Source: Adiantum capillus-veneris
Lineage: Eukaryota; Streptophyta; Polypodiopsida; Polypodiales; Pteridaceae
Length of the DNA stretch: 64,000 nucleotides
Direction of reading: 5' to 3'
NCBI GenBank assembly: GCA_014529385.2
Contig: CM043953.1
Span: 66,825,372-66,889,371 of the forward strand
Each line of letters opens with the position of its first letter. The first letter of the stretch is position 1. Shown here in pieces: positions 57,361 through 64,000 of this stretch. The translations under genes were made by a program, and so were the position numbers. The notes under the pieces were generated by a model. The model was not told the DNA's origin, did not search any database, and saw nothing but the letters and a program-made list of their open reading frames with translations.

Positions 57361-58049
57361 ATCAAGAAGGGCATCCATGACAGCATGAAGAATACTTTCT
57401 GTTCCACCATCATTAACATTGCCATCAGCAGCAGCATCTGTGCTAGCATCAACTTCCATAGCATCCACAATGTCATTTGTGCAGGCATCAACTACCGTAG
57501 CATCAACAATGGCATCTGTGCAGGCATCAACTGTGGTAGCATCATCAATGGCATCTGTGCCAGATTCAACAGTGGCATCTGTACCCATAGACACAACTGC
57601 ATCAAGAAGGGCATCTATGACAGCATGAACAATACTTTCTGTTCCACCATCATTAACATTGCCATCATCAGCAGCATCTGTGCGAGCATCAACTTCCATA
57701 GCATCCACAATGTCATTTGTGCAGGCATCAACTACCGTAGCATCAACAATGGCATCTATGCAGGCATCAACTATGGTAGCATCATCAATGGCATCTGTAC
57801 CACATTCAACAGTGGCATCTGTACCCATAGCCACAACTGCATCAAGAAGGGCACTATGACAGCATGAACAATACTTTCTATTCCACCATCATTAACATTG
57901 CCATCAGCAGCAACATCTGTGCGAGCATCAACTTCCATAGCATCCACAATGTCATTTTTGCAGGCATCAACTACCGTAGCATCAGCAATGGCATCTGTGC
58001 AGGCATCAACTGTGATAGCATCATCAATGGCATCTGTGCCAGATTCAAC
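57361..58049 (-). repeat. 240-bp coding tandem repeat, nearly three copies
   Basis: 57361-57600, 57601-57840 and 57841-58049 are near-identical, and the period is exactly 240 bp (80 codons). Each unit encodes Asp/Ala/Thr-rich sequence with recurring VDACTDAI, IVDAMEVDA and DGNVNDGG words. The third copy lacks one base (GGGCACTATG against GGGCATCTATG), which shifts the frame. Confidence 0.95.
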
Positions 58050-58190
58050 TGTGGTGGGGGTGGGTAATGTACCCTTTTCAAGTTTAGCACGGTCAACATC
58101 TGTATGCACATCATCATGCACAACCTGCACATCAACTGCATTAGGCACATATGGAACAAATTCAGCAGTACTAGTAGGTGTGCAGGGATC

Positions 58191-58412
58191 AACTGTATCA
58201 AAAGACTCTTTTTTTTTGCCTGTAACACCCCTGGAAGCTGTAGCACCCCCTCTTGGATTCTTCACAGGATAATACTGAGCCAGTGAACCTGCAGACCCCT
58301 CAACTGTATCAAAAGACACTTTTTTTTTGCCTGTAACCCCCCTGGAAACTATAGCACCCCTTCTTGGATTCTTCACAGGATAAGACTGAGCCAGTGCACC
58401 TACAGACCCCTC
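58191..58412 (-). repeat. 111-bp coding tandem repeat, two copies
   Basis: AACTGTATCAAAAGAC starts at 58191 and again at 58302; the 111-bp unit encodes 37 residues containing YPVKNPR, GVTGKKK and SFDTV words. It lies just upstream (in coding sense) of the Asp-rich array. Confidence 0.92.
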
Positions 58413-59859
58413 ATCTAGAAACCCTGAAGAGCGAGTGCGTCTCATACAAGTTCCTCTTTTTTCAGCTTCTTGATTATCTACGACAAGAGAAAGTAGAAAC
58501 ATATTACTAAACATGTACAGAAAATAAATCAAATAGTTTGCAACTACTCAATGCAAAGAATTAAGAGACATGTCACTAACAAATTCCAACACTTGATTCA
58601 TCAATGAGCATGGATACAATAGGGGTGCAATGGATTGCACATGCCTTCTAAAGACATCTTCTAATTGCATGAAGTTACAAAAAAAACACACTCATTGCTT
58701 TGCATTTGGTTTCTTTCTCTTCCTAAATGAATCAAGAGGTATATCCATTGTGGGACTTCCACCTAAGTTCTTGGGAGTCGAATTCTTGCGCTTTGGTGTT
58801 GTCTTCTTCCCCGCTGGAGGGGGTGTTGCTTTCACCACTGCCTCATCTGATGCATCATCTCTAGTGTCCACACTTGGTGATGCTTTGGCACTCAACGGAG
58901 AACACAACAGCCTTCTTGGAGTTAGTTGTTGCCTAGGTGATTTGACTGCAGAAGACTTTTCCATCAAGATGTCTTCAACTACTCCACGTACTGCATCCCC
59001 TACGGCAGACTCCGCTTGAAGGGCTGGCTGCATCCCGCGGGTAGACTCCGCTTCAAGGCCTGGCTGCATCCCTGGGGTAATCAGGCCATTCTTCCTTGTG
59101 GAATGCATCTTCTTGTTGGAGCAAGCATGCGATGATTGTTCTACAAAGCAAGCTATTTACAAAGTCTCACTTGGAGTATCCTAAAATACACACATAAATA
59201 CTGATTTTGGTACCTACCAGTGGCTTGCGTAGAGACTCTCTCTATTTTTGTCCTCAATGATTCTTGTATACAGGTCTCTGCTGCAATGTCTGTACCTGCA
59301 AATGATTTCATTAAATGCAAGAGTTTAAACTACCAATGGAAAGTGGGCCTGCAATAGTAGTGACATAGTGACTACCTGCACTTGATTCTTTCATCTCACT
59401 CTTCACCTTCAGACCAATCATATGCTTAGCTCTAGGGGGAACAGACATGTTGCAATCTAGTGCAACACAATAGCCATAGTCCCTACATACATGCGCGAAG
59501 CATAGAATATGGTACACATGGGTGCAAGGCAGGGAGAATACATCCAAGCTTCTGGCATCGAACGGGAATCCACATCCTACACAATGGTAGAACCCATTAA
59601 GTGCCACCTCGCTAATGCTCTTCTTAAAATCCACAGGAGGAAAAGGCTTCATCAAACTGGCTCCCACGTTATGTGAAGTCCTCTCCTTGGTAATACAAAA
59701 TTTAAAGTGCTCTGATTCCTGTGCTATGTTGGTCTCTACTTCTGCAAGTAGTGCCTGTGAAACAAAGAAGACAACACATCTAATTTAAGTCTCAATAACC
59801 CAACAAAAGCAGATTGTTGAAAAGAATATGCAGCGTGAATCTTATCCCTTATTTGCAAT

Positions 59860-60775
59860 ACTACATATAAGACAAGCACTTACTCCATATGCTATAAACA
59901 CAAGCTTGATGTGGTATATGATATGAACTGTGCTATATAGCACATAGCACAGTCCAAGTATAATGTGCTATAAATGCTACATAGAGTATGCACTGTAGAT
60001 CATAGGAGAGAGACTTTTTAAAATACCAGATATAGCCCAAACATTTTCTCTATATGCTATATAGCACAAGCTTGTTGGGTATATGATATGCAGTGGGATA
60101 TATAGGACATAGCACATAGCATATAGCACAAATATTGTGCTATGTAGCACATAGCAAAAATAGAGATTGTGCTATATAGCACAATTCACTATTCCACACA
60201 CTCCAGGGCTATATTGTGAACATATAACACACAAAATGTGCTATTTAGCACACAGCACATAAAAAGATTGTGCTATGTAGCACATATCAATATTTAACAC
60301 ACACTTCACGGCTATACTGTGAGCATATAGCATACAGGTATACTATATAGCACATATTACACATGTCCATTGTGCTATGTATCACATAGCACATAACCAC
60401 ACAAAGCACATAGCATAGAATCACACACATTCCACATAGATGAGGGTACTATTGTGAACATGATGCACCTAGATTGAACTATAAAGCACATAGCACATAA
60501 CCACACATAGCATATAACCACCCACTCAATGAAGATGATGGCTATGTTGTGACCATATAGCACATAGCACATAGCATATAACCACCCACTCCATGAAGAT
60601 GATGGATATGTTGTGGCCATATAGCACATATTTTGTGCTATATAGAACATAGCAGAAATAGAATATGCTCATACAGTACATAACCATACAATCCATAACA
60701 CTCTAACCCCATAACCACATGGAAGTGAACCACATACTCCAAAACAAAGTGAAGCACATGTAGGAGGGTATGCAC
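59860..60775 (-). repeat. Intron filled with palindromic TGTGCTATATAGCACA satellite
   Basis: Many copies of ATAGCACATAGCACA and TGTGCTATATAGCAC words; ATTGTGCTATATAGCACAAT at 60166-60185 is a perfect 20-bp palindrome. A longer ~70-bp unit ending in AACCACCCACTC.ATGAAGATGATGG occurs at 60505-60545 and 60570-60615. It forms the first intron of the minus-strand gene. Confidence 0.87.
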
Positions 60776-61663
60776 CTTTGCTTTAGCCACATTGGCTTCT
60801 AATTCAGCAAAGTTCTCTCTAGTAGTACTCGAGAACTCTCCAATCAAATCAATCAGGCATTGTGGAGCTACAGGGTCTTGCACGCAATCAATCTCCATTT
60901 GCAACTTTATGGCCAAAGTGTTTGAGCTTTGAGCACCCTCAGCCCTATCAAATTCTCTGACTTGATCCTCTACCTGCTTCTTTTCACCCTCAAGTATTGA
61001 CTTATAGTCTTGCAATCTGCCCTTTGCAATATTCTTCATTTCTGCAAGTGCCCTGCTATCCTCCTCTGCCAATTGTACCAGGCATCCTCTTGTAGGCACG
61101 CTTGACAATGGTACAGACGTACCTTCTGTTTTCAATGATGATCTGGTAGAGGCAGCAGTGGTTTTGGAACCTCTCCCTCTACCACTCATCTGCTCTTCCC
61201 ACCTCTTGATCTTGTTTTGCAAGTTGTGTCTTTCTTCTGAGGCTCTCATTGCCCTCTCTGCAAAGATAGCCCAAGCAATTTGATGTTTGCCAGATTCACT
61301 ACAGTTTTCCAATGCAAAGGCCTTTGCAAATTGAGTCCCTACTTCATACATGAAGGGACCCTCCTGGTAGACATCCTAGTGTCTCCACACAAGCTTTTGT
61401 AAGAACTCCGACCGAGCATGGTATGCCTTCACTTTCTTCTGGCTACCCGGAACAGGCTTTGGGCATATAAAGACAGCTTCCCAGTCCTCCTCAGAGATGT
61501 CATTGTTTCTTGTCAAGCTACGCAGATCAACTCCCTCCAATGGCAATCCATGCTCCATATGAAATTCCTCGGTAAGACAACAAAACTTCGTATGCAGAGG
61601 TGGTTCAATGTTCCTAACTAGACTGCTGCTTGCTTGAATCGGATGCTTTGAGGAAGGTGCCAT

Positions 61664-62597
61664 GATGCAGTCTCAAGTGATATACCTGCACATCATCCAA
61701 TGAACTCATGAGACATGGTGTGCCCTCGCTTATCATCCCTGCTAAAAAGAAACAAGAACTTCATGGGCCTGCTCTTGTGATGGGGGCTTTTCACAAGCCA
61801 AGCTCCCATATCCCTCTTCTCTCGTCCCCACCCCATCAAAACCTCCTCTTAGGGAGGGAGTGATAAAAGGCATTGGAAAAGTAAGAAAAAAAATAAATTA
61901 TGATTATGTAAATATATGAGAAAGGTAAAATAGGCCACCTCGTGCCTGCGGGGCAGCCCATCCCCACCCTGCCTCCTTTTTCTTCATTGTTGCCCCACCG
62001 TGTGTCCCTTTTCCTCTCCTCCACTCAAAAGGTCAACCCCCTCTCTCTTCCCCTTGTCCTTTCTCCTTTTTCTCTCCCCTCAAGCTACCCCACCCCCTGT
62101 CCTTACCAATAATGCACCCTAACTCACATGCCACCTCTCCTATCTTCCAAAACAGTATACCCCACCCCCCTTTTCTCTCTCCTATCATATCCCATGACCC
62201 AAATATCCCCCTCTCTCTCTAAAGGGCGCTGTGTCTCCTGTCCTGTAGCCAGATAACCTCCCCCACACTCACACACTCTCAGTTTCACTGAATAAGGTGC
62301 CCACAGACCCATCCCCACCCTGTGGTTACCTGATTTTTCTTGTGTTCACACACATCTGCACACAGATTCACCTCTGAACACACTCCCCTCTCTCCCCTCT
62401 TGTAATTACTTTATTCTCCATGTCACCTCTCACTTTTTTTCATCAACCCATCTCTCTCTCTCTTAGTCTCTCTCTCATGAGACTGTTGTTCTGGCGCATA
62501 TACACACAGCCAGACAAGTGGGGCCCACAGTCACATGGCCGGTGCAGATAATAATTTCTTGATTTCTAAAATTCTTGGAATCCTCTCCCTCCTCCCC
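61664..62597. other. CT-rich upstream region of the minus-strand gene
   Basis: Strongly pyrimidine-rich on the plus strand (CCCCACCCTG, CTCTCTCC words). It would hold the 5' UTR and promoter of the minus-strand gene, but no TATA box on that strand was convincing. No open frame is supported. Confidence 0.45.
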
Positions 62598-62605
62598 TAT
62601 ATAAA
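62598..62605 (+). promoter_or_regulatory. Candidate core promoter (TATATAAA)
   Basis: TATATAAA in the context CCCCTATATAAAGAGGGG, preceded by pyrimidine-rich sequence. About 310 bp downstream AATAAA occurs at 62910-62915. The pair could belong to an LTR or a short transcription unit; no coding region follows. Confidence 0.45.
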
Positions 62606-63069
62606 GAGGGGTCACCATCACACTAACGACACACACAACATCACCAAAGAGTACACTATGCACTGTGTGTGCCTAGTGCACACACACACACCCACACCAT
62701 CATCATCACCGCAATCACCATGCTCCTCTTGAGCATGATCTCTACACCCTTGGGCTATGGAAGATGAAGGGCAGCTAAATGAAGGATGATGGCCATAACC
62801 CTCATGCGAGTCTTCGCCATCAGCTCCCACCTATCTGCCATGTGCCCTACCACTCTCTCCCTTCTCTTTCCCCTACCCTATGCTCCCCATTTCATCGCCT
62901 TATTCTCTAAATAAAGCTTGAGGTTTTGTGAGTATGTTTTCTTGCAATGCTTTGCCCATGTGAGGTGTGCAGAATCGCCACCTAGTCTTGTGTTTGGAGT
63001 GAGCTTGTGTATGTGTGAAGGGTGTGCGGATTCGCCATCCTTCTGTGGTGCCTAAGTACTAAGCCACTA

Positions 63070-63071
63070 TA

Positions 63072-63142
<71 letters not shown>
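63070..63142. repeat. (CT)n microsatellite
   Basis: About 70 bp of CT repeat with one CCC interruption. Confidence 0.96.
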
Positions 63143-63145
<3 letters not shown>

Positions 63146-63678
63146 TGATCTCATTCCCCTTCCTCTTCATCATTACTCCCAAGCATCCATCTCTCTTGGA
63201 TGAAAACTTTGTTATGGTGGTGTGTTGTTTGCGTCCTAGCCACTCAAGCTAGGTGGTGCCCCCTGTTTGCTTTACTGTGGTAGGCTCGAGGCGTGCCATT
63301 CGGTCCCTGGTGTTTTAGAGGCCATCGGGGGTTCGGGGTTCGCTTTGCTCCCGTCACTTGTAAGCAGGGCATTCAAGGTGATGTGCTATGGGATTTGCCC
63401 CAAGATTGCATGCAGCTTGTGGACTAGCAAATTACCTCGGGAGCTAGCCTCTTGTTGCAAATGAGCAAGGTGTGGAACTCATGCAGCTCCAAATGCAGCT
63501 TAATGTAGCTAAATGATCCCAGGTGGGGCGCGCATGATCAAGCAGTAGAGAGTGTACATGTTCAATGGGAGAGACATACCTCGAAGAGAAGAGGACAGTT
63601 ACTGCAATCGTCCTTGAAGCAGTCAAGCTTGCACAGTAGAAGCTCTAAGCACAGTAGACCTTGAGCACGCACGCGCGC

Positions 63679-63706
63679 GAGAGAGAGAGAGAGAGAGAGA
63701 GAGAGG
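63679..63706. repeat. (GA)n microsatellite
   Basis: A GA run preceded by a CG/CA alternating stretch (ACGCACGCGCGCGA). Confidence 0.95.
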
Positions 63707-63850
63707 CGGGGGGTCACGGGGCACGGTGTTTGAAACTGCCAACTACTCATGAAACAAAGTGGGTGTGTGAAGGCTGAAGTTTTTAGTAAAACATTTTTTA
63801 GAATATAAATTTGGACGTCTGAAATATAGCACCAGTGAATGTCATGCTAT

Positions 63851-63907
63851 GCTATTTATTTATATCACATATATAGCATGCTATTTAATTATATCACATA
63901 TATAGCT
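63851..63907. repeat. Two 29-bp units with ATATAGC ends
   Basis: GCTATTTATTTATATCACAT at 63851 and GCTATTTAATTATATCACAT at 63880, each ending ATATAGC. The units recall the TGCTATATAGCA satellite of the two genes to the left. Confidence 0.8.
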
Positions 63908-64000
63908 TTCCACCTATTCATGCTTTCACCCATCATTATTCATCAATTTATACCAAGGAGTCGGAGGTGTCTTGAGACAAGCTGTCTTAAGGATGATCAA

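Larger units (their letters stand above)
55880..61663 (-). pseudogene. Coiled coil / RING-like / Asp-rich repeat / FCP1-NIF domain gene, five exons
   Basis: Exon model on the minus strand: 61663-60776, 59754-59376, 59295-59218, 59140-58763, 58477-55880; all junctions are GT/AG and phases agree (0,1,1,1). Exon 1 holds an unknown N-terminal domain and a Glu/Lys/Gln-rich coiled coil. Exon 2 has a Cys/His zinc domain (CVGCGFPF, LPCTHVYHILCFAHVC, CVALDC). Exon 4 is basic, Ser/Pro-rich. Exon 5 has two 37-residue repeats, an Asp-rich array of 80-residue repeats, and a C-terminal FCP1/NIF domain: IILDVNGLLIRR, YVVRPNASIFLHALLQRAQI, ALWSCM, NTLVVDDTLYKCLLNPPGT. In the DxDx signature the second Asp is Asn, so phosphatase activity is doubtful. 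Lesions: TAG at 61373-61375 and 56483-56485, a 1-bp deletion near 57853, a frame change near 56800. A shorter gene ending at the TGA at 58692 is an alternative. Confidence 0.7.
62606..64000. other. No recognisable gene; microsatellites and a possible LTR
   Basis: ACAC-rich leader, an AATAAA at 62910, a (CT)n zone at 63070-63142, then mixed sequence with a (GA)n tract at 63679-63706. GTGTGCGGATTCGCCA and GTGTGCAGAATCGCCA words near 62968 and 63024 are a short local duplication. No open frame with a recognisable domain. Confidence 0.4.

Noticed and set aside
57238-57867. Plus-strand frame of 209 codons with Cys/Ile-rich repeats
   Set aside because: It is the antisense shadow of the 240-bp coding repeat; splice-consistent coding is on the minus strand.

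Overview
The window reads as nuclear DNA from a land plant with a large, retroelement-rich genome. The main content is Ty3-type and Ty1/copia-type LTR retrotransposons of plant character, an L1-type LINE with a zf-RVT tail, initiator-Met-tRNA primer sites, many (GA)n/(CT)n tracts and spliced genes with GT/AG introns. The gag style of the 16-24 kb element and the two non-retroelement genes at 51.8-61.7 kb recall what I remember of ferns and lycophytes, but a lineage cannot be proved from sequence alone. No bacterial operon, rRNA, tRNA or CRISPR was seen. Almost every coding stretch is broken by frameshifts or stops, and many stops sit where CAA, CAG or CGA would be expected, as in long-methylated DNA.

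Region by region. 1-1.4 kb: copia-type primer site and LTR edge on the minus strand beside a (GA)36 tract. 1.73-7.69 kb: a complete minus-strand LINE with poly(A) and a 17-bp target-site duplication. 7.7-15.1 kb: AT-rich, gene-poor DNA with small tandem repeats. 15.1-33.0 kb: a plus-strand Ty3 element with ~2.1-kb LTRs and a second RNase H (Tat-like). Its 5' LTR is split by a minus-strand Ty3 element (16.0-24.0 kb), and its 3' LTR holds a 587-bp solo-LTR-like insertion. 33.26-37.75 kb: a non-coding LTR element with 145-bp LTRs, a 5-bp target-site duplication and an interior of degenerate ~90-bp CATGATG-rich repeats. 37.9-42.9 kb: a decayed minus-strand copia element with a truncated 5' LTR. 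43.1-46.1 kb: a solo LTR of the 2.1-kb family, abutting a related LTR in opposite orientation. 46.1-50.8 kb: another minus-strand Tat-like Ty3 pol/gag.

The most unusual part is 51.8-61.7 kb. A plus-strand spliced gene with DDE-transposase-like motifs converges on a minus-strand, five-exon gene. That gene combines a coiled coil, a Cys/His (RING-like) domain, an Asp-rich array of 80-residue repeats and a C-terminal FCP1/NIF (HAD-phosphatase-like) domain. Both genes carry in-frame stops. Their introns, and the spacer between them, hold the same palindromic satellite built on TGTGCTATATAGCACA, and the spacer carries copies of pieces of both genes. I suggest, as inference only, that the pair is one decayed mobile unit or a locally duplicating locus. 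61.7-64.0 kb is CT-rich DNA with a candidate core promoter but no recognisable gene.
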